Shown one piece after another: positions 41,663 through 52,561 of a stretch of DNA of 64,000 bases; the first letter of the stretch is position 1, and each line of letters begins with the position of its first letter. The position numbers were made by a program, and so were the translations under genes. The notes beneath the pieces were generated by a model. That model ran no database searches and had not been told where the DNA came from. It saw nothing but the letters and a program-made list of their open reading frames with translations. Source of the DNA: Tritrichomonas musculus (Eukaryota; Parabasalia; Tritrichomonadida; Tritrichomonadidae); the NCBI GenBank assembly GCA_039105265.1, contig JAPFFF010000051.1, forward strand, positions 1,054,001-1,118,000. Reading direction: 5' to 3'.

Positions 41663-42667
41663 TCAAATATCATTTTTTTTAACAAGTCCTTGTAGATCAA
41701 ATTTGTTTCCTTTTACTGTAGCAGAAGCAAATTGTATTTTAGGTTTGAAAACGTTGAAAAAATACTGATTTTTAGAATCAACAAAACTCAACGTTTTTCC
41801 ATTTATAATTGCTTCATTTGCATCTTTTTCTTTCTCAAAAGTAACCCTTGCAATACCTTTAGATTTTCCGTTGATGCTCTTAAAAATGATTACTTGTGAA
41901 ACTGTGCCGATTCTTTGGAAATGGGCATATAATTGATCTTCTTTCATATTATATGGAATTCTGGTAACGATAATATCAAAGTGGTTTGTCTTCGCTTCGT
42001 TTTGTCTTAGGTTAAGTCTGATTGTAAGATATGGTTGCTTTGATAATATTTTTATCATTTTCTCGAGAACGACTTTTGGCGATTCTAATTCTAGAAATAA
42101 ATGTTTTTCCATCGATTTTTTGTTTCTGTTTTGTCTTTGTTTCTTTCTCTTTTCAGCTTTTTCAGAATTTTTCATTGTTTTGGACTTTTTAAGAAATAAA
42201 GGCCATATTTTAGAACTTTTATATAAAATTGTCCATTTGGGGGTAAAAATTAATAATCCTTCATTTTCTATTCCATGTTTTGAACAATATGCATCTAGTA
42301 CATCAGACACTGTGAGTTCAATTATTGAGGTTGCCGCTTGAGTAATATCATTACTTAACTGAAGTTCTAATATATCATCATTTCCGTGCATATCGTTGAT
42401 AACTATTTTGATGGCGAACGTTTCTGGAGTTTGAAGTTGTTCTATTTGTTGAACAGATTCTGTTTGTTGGATTGGTTCTGTTTGCTGAACTGGTTCTGTA
42501 TCTTGGATTGGTTCTATTTGTTGAGTTGATTCTTGATGTTGATTTTTATCTTCGTTTTGAGAAAAATCGTTCTGATTATCTTGTGATGCGTCGCTAAGAG
42601 ATGACGAAAATACGGCCAAACCAAGTAAGTATTTACCTGAATTTTCATTATTTGATTCTTGATTCAT
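41663..42667 (-). CDS. RNA-binding protein with one RRM
   Basis: 334 residues. The RRM occupies about 230-310: FDIIVTRIPYNMKEDQLYAHF is the RNP2 region and KSKGIARVTFEKEKDANEAI the RNP1 region. The aromatic residues of RNP1 and RNP2 are partly replaced (IVTRIP, GIARVTF), so RNA affinity may be altered. The N-terminal part has an Asn/Gln/Glu-rich segment with repeats of (Q)Q(T/I)EPIQ (about 45-80) and a very basic stretch near 170-190 (EKAEKRKKQRQNRNKK) that could be a nuclear signal. Residues about 85-165 may form a small folded domain not recognised. Two RRM-like halves cannot be excluded. The role is probably mRNA binding or processing. Confidence 0.7.
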   Translation of the reverse strand: MNQESNNENSGKYLLGLAVFSSSLSDASQDNQNDFSQNEDKNQHQESTQQIEPIQDTEPVQQTEPIQQTESVQQIEQLQTPETFAIKIVINDMHGNDDILELQLSNDITQAATSIIELTVSDVLDAYCSKHGIENEGLLIFTPKWTILYKSSKIWPLFLKKSKTMKNSEKAEKRKKQRQNRNKKSMEKHLFLELESPKVVLEKMIKILSKQPYLTIRLNLRQNEAKTNHFDIIVTRIPYNMKEDQLYAHFQRIGTVSQVIIFKSINGKSKGIARVTFEKEKDANEAIINGKTLSFVDSKNQYFFNVFKPKIQFASATVKGNKFDLQGLVKKNDI

Positions 42668-43169
42668 TTGGATTTTATAAATTTAAAAATTTCACTAGTG
42701 AAGTTCTCTTTTTCTCTGAAAATCAAAGTTTTTGATATCTTCAAATAAATTTGCAGAATTATAAATATTTTGTTATTCATATATTAAAAATTTAAATTTA
42801 AATATTTAAATATTAATATGAATATTCTATCATTTATGAGATATCTTAAAACGAAAATTATAAATATTTATTTTTATAAATATCTCATTAAAAATGTAAT
42901 ACAATAACTTTAAAAATATGGAAATAATTTTAAAATAATTATTAAATTAATAAAAATAAAAAAACAAAATGAAAATAATTGATAATAATTGATATTCACG
43001 ATATCAGTTTATTAAACTGATAATCCAGTATCATAAGTAAAAAATTGGCGCTTTTATCTCAATCCCAAAATAACAAGTCTATTTAAAAGTCATTTAATAT
43101 CAAATATTTTTAGAATTTACCAAGATGCTATTATTTATTTAAAAGATAATGCATTAAAATACACTATTT
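42668..43169. other. AT-rich intergenic region
   Basis: 500 bp without coding sequence between two minus-strand genes. TTCACTAGTG lies about 30 nt before the RRM gene ATG and could be its initiator. GATATCAGTTTATTAAACTGATAATCCAG near 43000 contains an imperfect inverted repeat. Confidence 0.5.
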
Positions 43170-45557
43170 TTAAAATAATAAAGGAGAATTTAATGGTTGT
43201 GATTCAATATTGTCAGATTTCATGCTCGCAAATTTTTTGTCCTTCTTCATTTTAACAAATACCAGTATCAAAACAGCAACAACAATAATTGCAACGACAG
43301 CGACAACAATTATCACAATCATCATTGTCGTGTTTTTATTGTTTACTTTAGAATCATTACTATCGTTATCAATGTCTGTGCCGGTCTGTGCATTAGTAGG
43401 ATGCAACGAAGAATCACTAGAAGAATCTGTTGTTTGTGTTTTTGTTGGCTCTTTAGTTGGCACAGAAGTTGGCTCCTTGGTTGGTTCTTTGGTTGGTTCT
43501 TTGGTTGGCACAGAAGTTGGCTCTTTAGTTGGCTCCTTGGTTGGTTCTTTGGTTGGCTCTTTGGTTGGCTCTTTGGTTGGTTCTTTGGTTGGTGGCTCGG
43601 TCTGTGCTGGAAGTGGTGTTGGCGTTTGTGGCGGGTAGGTATATTCGAATGAAGGCTGTGTGCCATCGATAGTGAATTGGTCCTTGTTTTCAGCGCTTGT
43701 GAACACTTTTGTTCCAGTGTTTTGGCCTTTGCTTTCGATTGTTATTTTCTTTCCTTCGCCATTCTTCCAGACACCGCTGATTCTCAATGCTGTCTGTGGC
43801 TTTGCAGCAGTCACGACGAGCTGCAGTCCGGCCTCTTCCTCGCCTTGCATGTCATTGATTCCGTTGCATATTTCAAGAGGCATTTTCTCGTCTGTTACGT
43901 CATTCAGCACGTTTAATTTTGCATCATTTCCGTCGACGAGCACCGTGTTAGACTTAGTGTTGTATAAGGATCCAGCAGTGAGCCTAATTTGGGTCTTTCC
44001 GACTTCAATTTTTCTCACCTTGTCAGACACTGTCAAAACCGACGAGCCATTCAATTTGAACTTATTGAAATAGAACTGGTCGAAGTTGACAGCAGCGTTT
44101 ACATTTTCCAGCAAGAAGTTCTTTTCATCGGCTTCTTCTTTATCGTCCAAGTCATTCAGGCCGACGAATGAAATCACAGGACGATCGCCTGTCACTTTTT
44201 TATTACAATATGAAGCCTCTTTGAGTCCGTGGACGCTCAAATTGACGAAGAAGTCGCGAACGCCGACCGGAAAGACGTACTTCATTTTGGTTGGGTACTC
44301 GAAGTAGCTCTCGACGTACTGGTCGAACACCTTATTTGAGGAACGATAGAAATTGAGGGGACATTTGGTCGTACATTCAGCATCTTCCTTTTCGCATACG
44401 CACCACTGAAGGTTCTCTGCTTTTCTGTACGTATCGGCGCCGTCGGTGAGCCACTCGAGGCTGATTGTGTGAACTGTCATGTTGAACGAGTCAGGGTCCT
44501 TATCGTCGGTTCCTTTTTCATAGTATATGTGGATGAGGCCGGTGTGCCCAATTGATATCGTGCTGTAGCTGCCAAGAAGATTCGGGTCCCCTCTTAACGT
44601 CTTCATAACGGGCCACGTCTTTCCTTCGTCGTAGCTCAGAAGGATGCTGACGTTTCGGCGTGGAAAATTCTGGACATAGGTAACTGTGTGGATAAGTCGG
44701 TCCTTGTCATAACCGTCAATTGTCGAGGTGTATCGGATCACTTCACCATTGCAAGGGGAGTCCCAAATTTGTTCGTTACTTGTCTCATTTTCCCATGTCA
44801 TTCCACGGTCAGGTGAGAAGGCGAATATGCGATTCGGTTTATGGCGAACACTGACAACAACAACACCGTCGTTCCTTTCAAAGAATTTTGACTCGTCGGC
44901 TGTTTTCGAGGCTGGATTCTCATACGCATTCCAGGTAAGACCTATGTCGTCTGAATATACTGTATATATGCGGGTTTGTCCCCAACAACGAGTTACTCCA
45001 GCGGCCATTAATCGTCCGTCGCGTAATTGTAAAATATTGCCGGATGAGATAAACATTGCTGACCATGTATAACGATCTTGCGAACAGTTGGTACATAAAT
45101 TGCTGTAGATTGAGGAGGTAATATCGCGTTTTGGTTCCCAAGTGCGTCCGTTGTCTAAACTACGAGCTACATAAATATGTTGAGGATTTGATTGCGTTGA
45201 GGCAAGAAAGCCTCGGTCACCAGTCCATAAGCATACTATAATACCTGTTTTTCGATCTGTAACAATAGCTGGATCTCCATCGCCTACATCTCTAGGTTCA
45301 CCTGATATAATTTTATTATCGGTCCATGATAAGCCATCATCTGGCGAAATTCTGATTGTAGTAGATATTTTAGCTGGTAAGTCGTTTTTGTTGTTCCATC
45401 GCATGTCAGTAGCTGCAACAAGGGATCCGTCTTTCGCTGTGGTAATTGCAGGAATACGATAATATCGAGACTTAAAGAAATATGGCTGATAAAGTACTGC
45501 TTCATGGTTTTCTGTCCAATATTTGGAAAAAAGAGAAAATAGAATGAATAAAATCAT
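43170..45557 (-). CDS. Membrane-anchored sialidase (neuraminidase)
   Basis: 795 residues. Signal peptide at 1-11 or slightly longer. The catalytic propeller starts with YRIP (33-36, first Arg of the triad) and the acid Asp at 51 (DMRW). Five Asp boxes are visible: SPDDGLSW, SLDNGRTW, SDDIGLTW, SPDRGMTW, SYDEGKTW. NGEVIRYTS supplies a second Arg and IYYEKG a likely Tyr/Glu pair. After the propeller (about 400) comes a beta-rich region, then a Pro/Thr stalk of TKEP repeats interrupted by TSVP (about 665-715), one membrane segment near 750-775 and a short cytoplasmic tail. It should cleave sialic acid from host mucins or receptors at the cell surface. Tritrichomonas is known for sialidase activity. 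The middle of the gene is GC-rich. Confidence 0.93.
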   Translation of the reverse strand: MILFILFSLFSKYWTENHEAVLYQPYFFKSRYYRIPAITTAKDGSLVAATDMRWNNKNDLPAKISTTIRISPDDGLSWTDNKIISGEPRDVGDGDPAIVTDRKTGIIVCLWTGDRGFLASTQSNPQHIYVARSLDNGRTWEPKRDITSSIYSNLCTNCSQDRYTWSAMFISSGNILQLRDGRLMAAGVTRCWGQTRIYTVYSDDIGLTWNAYENPASKTADESKFFERNDGVVVVSVRHKPNRIFAFSPDRGMTWENETSNEQIWDSPCNGEVIRYTSTIDGYDKDRLIHTVTYVQNFPRRNVSILLSYDEGKTWPVMKTLRGDPNLLGSYSTISIGHTGLIHIYYEKGTDDKDPDSFNMTVHTISLEWLTDGADTYRKAENLQWCVCEKEDAECTTKCPLNFYRSSNKVFDQYVESYFEYPTKMKYVFPVGVRDFFVNLSVHGLKEASYCNKKVTGDRPVISFVGLNDLDDKEEADEKNFLLENVNAAVNFDQFYFNKFKLNGSSVLTVSDKVRKIEVGKTQIRLTAGSLYNTKSNTVLVDGNDAKLNVLNDVTDEKMPLEICNGINDMQGEEEAGLQLVVTAAKPQTALRISGVWKNGEGKKITIESKGQNTGTKVFTSAENKDQFTIDGTQPSFEYTYPPQTPTPLPAQTEPPTKEPTKEPTKEPTKEPTKEPTKEPTSVPTKEPTKEPTKEPTSVPTKEPTKTQTTDSSSDSSLHPTNAQTGTDIDNDSNDSKVNNKNTTMMIVIIVVAVVAIIVVAVLILVFVKMKKDKKFASMKSDNIESQPLNSPLLF

Positions 45558-47065
45558 GATATTTTATTTCTATTGTACTTTGAATTGAATAAAAAAATAA
45601 GAATTATTTTATATTAAAATAAGCATGTGTTTTCTTTTAAATAATATTTACTAAATTTAAATAAAGTAAATTGTATTTATAAAATAAAAAATTTTCTCAT
45701 TTTATGAGTATTTAACAAGTAAAATCATGTTTTTTATTAATCGATTTTTTATGAATAATTTACAATGTGGCAATATATTATTATAAAAAAAAGATTTGAT
45801 GCTGATTATATATTTTTAATATTTAAATGCTTATTTTAATTATATGAATTTGATATTTATCATTTATAATTAACTATTTTTCTATATATAAACCAAATAT
45901 TCTTATTGCCAAATTTATGTATATTTTAAATAAAATTGTTTTTATCTTTATAATTAATTTATATATTTATTTTTATAAATATGATTTTTATATTATTTAA
46001 TGATTTATATTATTACATATAATATTAAATGGAATTTATTATATTAAAAAAAATGCATTGAACGAAAACAAAGCCAGTCATTAATCATAATGGCATTTAT
46101 TATTAATAACAAGAAATAACTAACAAGCAAATAATCTAACTAATCTATTTATCTAACTAAGTATCTTTAATATGATCAATAGTATCATATAACGAACCAA
46201 CTTGGTGTAAAGAGGGGCATTCGCCAATTTGATTCACCGAGATACATTTAATCCAGTCACAGATGGTAGCTTATGCAGAAAAATGTTCGACATCATTGAC
46301 CTGATTGATCGACGCATTAGATTGGAATGAATCCTCAAAATGATTGTCGTTGTTCATCATTGCAGCAAGCGGATTTGTTGTTATAACTGATGTTCCCGCT
46401 GTTTCTCGTACTTTGATTTATTCTAAAGAATTCTTTAGAGGGAGAAAAAAAAACGAGACATGGTGATTTTTTCAGAAGCGCTGAAAAAGTTCGAGTTGAA
46501 TTTCAACTAGGCAGAATTTTATACTGTATATAAATGAACATTTTTTGATTGCCTAATTTACGGATTTTATCATTGATAAAGTTGCAAAAGGACATCTCTT
46601 TAAGATTGGTGAAACTTGATATAAAACTTCCATAAAGGTCAATAAATGTTTGAAATGTAAAATCCGTTAATTTAACTTCAAGTGAAAAGGGTTATAAGGA
46701 TGGCAATATATATTCACTTTTTTCTCCTGTTGGTTTATTAGCCAAGACATTATCGCTTGATTTTGTCTAATGAAAATAGAAATGGAAGTATTATACTTCA
46801 TGTCAATGATCATTCAAGAAGATTTATATCAAAAAAAAACTCTAATATTTTTCTATTTGGAGCTGATCATGTTTTGATTTCACAATGCAAGTCATTTGAA
46901 ACAAGTATTTGGAGTTGTGATTGTATCATTTTAATAAAATTATTCTAAAAATATTTAGCTCAAAGAAATATTTGATATATATATATATATATATATATAG
47001 GTTAATTTGTTTAAATCTCCATTTGAATCCTTCATATAATTGTTCCGCTATATTCAGTCATTAAT
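45558..47065. other. Gene-poor AT-rich region
   Basis: 1.5 kb with no intact gene. It contains a possible surface-protein tail relic at 46271-46430, a worn minus-strand stretch near 46550-46680 (SSFTNLKEMSFCNF, perhaps LRR-like) and an (AT)n run at about 46976-47000. Confidence 0.5.
46271..46430 (-). pseudogene. Possible cytoplasmic-tail relic of a surface protein
   Basis: Minus strand reads KVRETAGTSVITTNPLAAMM, then NNDNHFEDSFQSN and a stop. The NPL and acidic-aromatic pattern resembles tails of trichomonad surface proteins, such as the one in the palindrome (VNDPFANIF). No membrane segment is visible upstream. Confidence 0.3.
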
Positions 47066-48012
47066 TTATGAATGAGTACTTCTTGCTAAAACACCAATAT
47101 CTTCATCTATATGATATGTGAAATCAGCTAAAATTTCTAATGGATTTGTATAAGTTTTTCATTCAATAAAATTTGAATTTTTAAGGGAAATTTTATCTCT
47201 CTTTCGTTTTTTATATGATGATATAATTCTATAATCTTTCAAACTTTTTAATTCTTGGAAATTATCAATTATTGTCTGATTCTCCAAAATAAAGGGCACA
47301 TATGTTGATAAAGTGATTCCACATATTGGACTTAAAGCTTGGTATTTTAAAGAGAAAGTATTTTTTTGAACTCTTTACTTATTTTCATTAACAAAAAAAA
47401 AAAAAAAAAAAAAAAAACTAACTTTTGATATCATAACTTTTAGCATATATTAGATCTAACTGCACTTATGATATAATAAGGGATATCTTTGAATTAAAAA
47501 AAAACATAATTAAAATGCTTACTTTTTATGGATGGCCTCAAAACAAGCATATTATATATAGAAGCTGTAATATCAGAATCAAGGCCAGCGATTACATGAT
47601 ATGATGATTTACGATTATTCTTTTTGAGTTATATTTCATTAAAACAGATTATATTATCCTCTTTATAACCTTCCGATCATTTGATTAGAAATATCTCTTT
47701 TGAAAACAATTATACCTTGAATTACTTTTAAAACTTGTAGTCATTTAAAAAACCTTTTAATGAAACAAAACTCATTTGAAAATAGAATAAATAAATTCTG
47801 GTGGGCGTTCACCAAATTCCTGAAAGTCATATTTTCTCTAATTGCTAATTCATGACAGGCATTATGACCAAATAATTTCTTAATGCATTTCATATCTTTT
47901 ATATTTTGGAAATATATGAATTCATGACCATGATAACTACCATTCTCATAAGTATCTTCACATGTACATAGGTAAGTGGAGTTTTCTTGGAATTCTTTTT
48001 GGTATTCATTTG
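47066..48012 (-). pseudogene. Degraded unrecognised gene
   Basis: The minus strand shows three well-conserved open stretches in succession: about 48012-47785 (STYLCTCEDTYENGSYHGHE, KKLFGHNACHELAIRE), about 47690-47520 (SSYHVIAGLDSDITASIYNM) and about 47350-47066 (ALSPICGITLSTYVPFILEN, LADFTYHIDEDIGVLA), separated by frame changes, stops and a T/A run. The Cys-x-Cys and His-rich first part suggests metal binding. I do not recognise the family. The three parts look like one gene of at least 300 codons. Confidence 0.45.
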
Positions 48013-49539
48013 TCTAGAATGTTATAATATAGTTCTTTTATAAACTCAACTATAAATATAAAAATCAAATTTGATTTTGAAATATATTTCAAAGATGTCT
48101 AACTGTACAAGTTATATGGATAAAAAATATAAATATAAAAATAAAATAGTGAAAAAATATTAATGAATGACCTTAGTGATATCATAGGTATGGTTAGATC
48201 TAGGACATTCTTTAGGACTCACAACATAATGTATATAACTCTTTATGATATCAAAAGTTTTGAAATGATATTTGATCTTTTCAGTGGCGCTAACCAAGCT
48301 CGTATTCAACTCGCTTGTGGGAAACTAGGTTAAACTGGGAGATTGCACTGACTATAGCCTAATGTATACAAATTATGATATATGCTACATTATATAAATA
48401 ATCTTGCATGGATATAATATCTTGAATTAAGTCATTAATGCAAAGCTGTGATGTGCACTGCACCATTTATTCTTAGGAAGACTTCACATAATAATGTGAA
48501 ATCACGCTTTTTTATTTCAATTGATACTAATATGATTCAAAAATTCATATATCTCTTTAGACCATATTAAGGTTGAACAAAAGCAGTATATTTTATCATA
48601 TTATAATATAATAAAATATATGATGATAAAAAATTTATTTACTAAATATAATGGTAAAATTGACGTATGATATAAAAATAAACTAATTTTTCTTTTTGAA
48701 TGAAAATTTTACAATTTGATAAGTTTAGAAAAAAAATGATGTTTTGTATAAATATTATAGCAAATATGAGGAAAATCCAATTTAAAATATAAGATATATT
48801 TTTTAGTTAATTTATTAAATTGAATTTATTTTTTATGAAATATTTGAATCATCAGAAAATTGAGATCAATTCTATGAAATTATTATATGCTTCAGAATAT
48901 TGAGCATTTTTTTAAGAAATAATTGTGAGATTGTAAGATATAAACAATTGTAAAATTGTGAGAAAATAAAGATTTCTGAAAAGTAAAAATATGTAAAGTA
49001 TTCAAAGAAAAAATCTATCCAAAATAAAGTCCCCAGCGTCGGAATTTTTGATTTTTTAAAATAAATCTTTTTAAAATCAAAAAATATGGCCAATTTTTCA
49101 AATTTTAACTCAGGTTGAAAAGATTAGCTGAGTGATTATTTATGAAATTATCTCTACTTTTAGCAAGATATACAATAATTTAAATATATTATATAATGAT
49201 ATTATTAATTTTATGAATATTTAATAAAAAAAATTAAAATTTATAATGATATATTTCGCAAAATATGTATTTTCGTTGTCACTTTTTGAATACTACAAAA
49301 TTGAATGAATACCTTAATAAGGCCTATCTCTTTTCAAAAAAATAATTTTTTAATCCAACTTTATTTTAATAAAGTATTAAAATTATATTTTTATATTTAA
49401 TATATATGTTTAATCTAATGATATATATTTTAAAATAAAATATATAATATATAAAAAATAAAGTAATAGAGATAAAAATAAATTTGAAATTTGAAATAAT
49501 TGAATAATTGAATAAAAAATAAATAAATAAATAAAAATC
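48013..49539. other. AT-rich intergenic region
   Basis: 1.5 kb upstream of the flavin oxidoreductase gene with no credible coding sequence. A moderately GC-rich spot at 48280-48350 (reading SGANQARIQLACGKLG on the plus strand) may be a tiny relic. Confidence 0.5.
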
Positions 49540-50631
49540 ATGTCTCTCTTGTTTTCTCCTTTAAAAATCGGCCCCATGATCATCAAAAACAGATTTATGC
49601 GATCTCCCACTTATGAATCTCTTGCAAATCCAGACGGTACACCCAAACCAAGATTACTTCGAATGGTTGAAAAATTAGCTGAAGGAGATGTTGGGCTCAT
49701 TGTTCCTGGATATGTGTATCCGATGGAAGGTGCAAAAGCAGCTCCTAGACAAAGCGCTCTTTATAATCAAAAACATGCAGATTCATGGAAGTCAACTATT
49801 GACAAAGTTCATAAATTCGGTTCAAAAATCATTTTCCAAATATGCCATGGAGGAGTTGATGTTATTTCTGGCCTTGAAAAGAAAACACCATCTCCATTAC
49901 CTGGCAAAAGTGAAGCATTAACGATCAGTGAGATAGAAGACATAATAAATTCATTTTACAAATCATCCATGCTTGCCAAAAGCTGTGGTGCAGATGGGAT
50001 TCAATTTCATTCTGCGCATGGATATTTATTATCAACATTTTTGTCGCCTCTTTTTAATCGTCGTGAAGACAAATATGGAGGTACCATTGAAGGAAGGTCC
50101 CGTATCATTTCTGAGATGTCAGAAGCAATCAGGAAAGGCGCAGGGCCTGATTTTTCAATTTCAATAAAATTGAATGGAAACGACTTCCTCCCTTTCGGAA
50201 CGACGCCTGAAATTGCCTCAGAATATGTTCATCACTTGAAGAGCAAAATTGACATGTTTGAAATATCATGCGGCATCTGTAATCACACTTGTACAATTAG
50301 ACCTAAAAATGTCGGTTTTATTAACCGTTTTATTTACGGTTTTAAATTTGAGGAAGGCTACAATTTAAAATTAGCCGAATATATAAAGAGAAAAAATCCC
50401 GACACAGTGATTGCATCGGTCGGTGGATTTAAAACGGTGAAGTTTATGGAGGAGACAATGGTGAAGAATAAAGCTGATATCATTTCACTTTGTAGACCGT
50501 TTATTCGAGAGCCGGATTTGGTGAAAAAAATTTTTGAGAAAAAAGTCACTCAATCTGAATGCAAACATTGTAACCATTGCTTGTTCCATCTTGAAGAAAA
50601 TGATCATGGCGTTATGTGTGATTATCCTTAA
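49540..50631 (+). CDS. NADH:flavin oxidoreductase (old yellow enzyme family)
   Basis: 363 residues, a full (beta/alpha)8 OYE domain. Starts LFSPLKIGPMIIKNRFMRSP as usual; further matches are FQICHGG, the long HSAHGYLLSTFLSPLFNRRE block with RREDKYGG, IKLNGNDF and VGGFKT near the FMN phosphate site. The C-terminus carries CKHCNHC and a later Cys (HGVMC), the spacing of a 4Fe-4S site as in 2,4-dienoyl-CoA reductase, but the FAD/NADH domains of that enzyme are absent. It would bind FMN and reduce enones or related electrophiles in the cytosol. Trichomonad copies are thought to derive from bacteria; that is family knowledge, not shown here. Confidence 0.9.
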   Translation: MSLLFSPLKIGPMIIKNRFMRSPTYESLANPDGTPKPRLLRMVEKLAEGDVGLIVPGYVYPMEGAKAAPRQSALYNQKHADSWKSTIDKVHKFGSKIIFQICHGGVDVISGLEKKTPSPLPGKSEALTISEIEDIINSFYKSSMLAKSCGADGIQFHSAHGYLLSTFLSPLFNRREDKYGGTIEGRSRIISEMSEAIRKGAGPDFSISIKLNGNDFLPFGTTPEIASEYVHHLKSKIDMFEISCGICNHTCTIRPKNVGFINRFIYGFKFEEGYNLKLAEYIKRKNPDTVIASVGGFKTVKFMEETMVKNKADIISLCRPFIREPDLVKKIFEKKVTQSECKHCNHCLFHLEENDHGVMCDYP

Positions 50632-51145
50632 ATTTTGGTAATATTTTTTTTTTTATAATATTTCAAAAATTATATTACTTATTCTTGGCTTTGCTTTATT
50701 TTTTTTAAATAGGGGATACTTTAGTGATTGTTATTAACAATTATATTATTTGTTATCAAACATAGCAAATAATATATTTTATTAAAATTATGTTTAAATG
50801 ATAATATCTTATTTGATGTGATAAAATATATTTTTCTAATGATTATTGGCAATGAATATTTTTTATAAATATATCTGATTTTAAGATATTGTTATTTTTG
50901 AGTATTTATTGAAATATAAAATTTTTACCATAATAAATTTTATTCAATTTCAAACAATATTTGGCTTGAAAACAAAATTAAAAATATGAATATGATAATA
51001 CTAAATCAATTAAAAAAGTTTTGAAATAAATACAACCGAATTTTTATTAAAGCAATATAAAAAATTCTTTATAAGGTCGATGTTTATTTTAAAATATATT
51101 TGAAAAATTGAGAAAACTTATAAACCTTATTTTTTTATTTACACC

Positions 51146-51330
51146 TCCATTTAAAATTAAAATTGCTTTATATTGATAACCACCCATTTATATTTATTTT
51201 AAAATTATAAATAATATACTACATTATATAAATTATTTAAATTATGCATAAATTATTTTTAAAACCTATTTATTAATGAAGAAAATATAGTTAATTTTGA
51301 ATAGGTGCAAATAAAAAAACATGGTTTATA
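51146..51330 (+). repeat. 185-bp block shared with 21596-21780, copy 2
   Basis: Same orientation and about 90 percent identical to the block before the kinase gene at 22044. It ends about 240 bp before the ATG of the kinase at 51569. The flanks of the two blocks are not obviously alike. Confidence 0.85.
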
Positions 51331-51555
51331 TTTTTCAATATAAACCATGTGATATTTCTAACTCAGTATTTTTCTGAAATAGGAATAAATTTTTATAGTT
51401 TTTTAGAAAATATTTAATTATGATAATATAAATAAAATTTAATATAATATTATAATAGAGAATTTAATATGTTTAAATAAAGATATATCTATTTTAATGA
51501 AAAACATATAAAAAAACTTTTGATAAGTTATTTTTTAATAACTCCCTTAATATTT

Positions 51556-51562
51556 TCATTTA
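51556..51562 (+). promoter_or_regulatory. Initiator-like motif of the kinase gene
   Basis: TCATTTA with the A of TCA 11 nt before the ATG at 51569. The same TCATTT motif precedes the genes at 40037 (10 nt) and 60246 (9 nt). It fits the trichomonad initiator consensus TCA(Y/W)T. Confidence 0.5.
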
Positions 51563-51568
51563 TATAAA

Positions 51569-52561
51569 ATGAATGAACTCGAACAAATACAAACAATACT
51601 TTCAAACCATGGCTACGAGTATCTTAAAACAATTGGAGCAGGCAGTTTCTCACAAGTTTTCCTTTGTAAATCCCTCAAATATAATTACCTATTTGCTGTT
51701 AAGAGAGTAAACAATAGTAAAGTAATAGACTCAGAAATTAACACTCTTATTTACCTAAATCACCCACATATAATACGTCTTTATGAAATTTTTAACGAAG
51801 ATGAATATCAGTATCTTGTTATGGAATATTGTAAAAATGACACAATAAAGGAAAAAGGGAAGTTAGACAGTGAACAATTCATTTACTATTCAAAACAAAT
51901 TTTAGAAGCCATTTCATATTGCCATTCATTAAAAATTGCACATCGAGATATTAAGCCAGAAAATATTTTTTTAGATCACTATGATCGAATTAAACTTGCT
52001 GATTTTGGTTTTGCCAAGCAATTCGATAATGGAGCTATTTCAAATGAAAGATGCGGATCAATTATGTTCTGTGCACCAGAAATTGTCAAAGACCAATCAT
52101 CATTTAATCCATTCCAAGCAGATATTTATGCTCTTGGTATAACATTTTTCTATATGGCCACAGGAAAGCTTCCTTTTTCAAATTCTTCAGCTGATCATCT
52201 TAAACGTTCAATTATTTTTAATCAAATTGACTTTTCTAAGTACAAAGTTAAATCAGAAATAAAATCAATGATACTAAAAATGGTTTCAAAAAATCCTATT
52301 TCACGGCCAACCATAAATAGCCTTCTTAGAATGCCATTATATAATCATCCACAGAAAATGGTTTCTTTCTTAGTCAAATCATCTAAAAGCCACGGAAAAT
52401 TACCTTTAAATAATCATTGGATAAGGAAAAGCATGTCTTATACATATGACGTACCAATAGACGGAGAAGCTCAAGAAATTAATCGTTATAAAAGTTTTAT
52501 TATGGCACCAAGTGTAATATCAAGTAGCGCACATCAAACATTTAGTTCAGATTGTCATTGA
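51569..52561 (+). CDS. CAMK-like protein kinase
   Basis: 330 residues. Kinase domain about 17-270 with all key residues: GAGSFSQV (23-30), Lys45 (FAVKR), Glu56 (SEINTL), HRDIKPEN (125-132), DFG (145-147), CAPEIV (168-173), then DIYALGITFFYMATGKLPF. The C-terminal 60 residues are Ser-rich and basic without a recognised domain. The activation loop is short. It is more conventional than the kinase at 22044 and not closely similar to it beyond the family level. Substrates are unknown. A T run of 18 follows the gene. Confidence 0.9.
   Translation: MNELEQIQTILSNHGYEYLKTIGAGSFSQVFLCKSLKYNYLFAVKRVNNSKVIDSEINTLIYLNHPHIIRLYEIFNEDEYQYLVMEYCKNDTIKEKGKLDSEQFIYYSKQILEAISYCHSLKIAHRDIKPENIFLDHYDRIKLADFGFAKQFDNGAISNERCGSIMFCAPEIVKDQSSFNPFQADIYALGITFFYMATGKLPFSNSSADHLKRSIIFNQIDFSKYKVKSEIKSMILKMVSKNPISRPTINSLLRMPLYNHPQKMVSFLVKSSKSHGKLPLNNHWIRKSMSYTYDVPIDGEAQEINRYKSFIMAPSVISSSAHQTFSSDCH

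Noticed and set aside
46976-47000. (AT)n tract as an origin or regulatory site
   Set aside because: Simple microsatellite with no supporting context.
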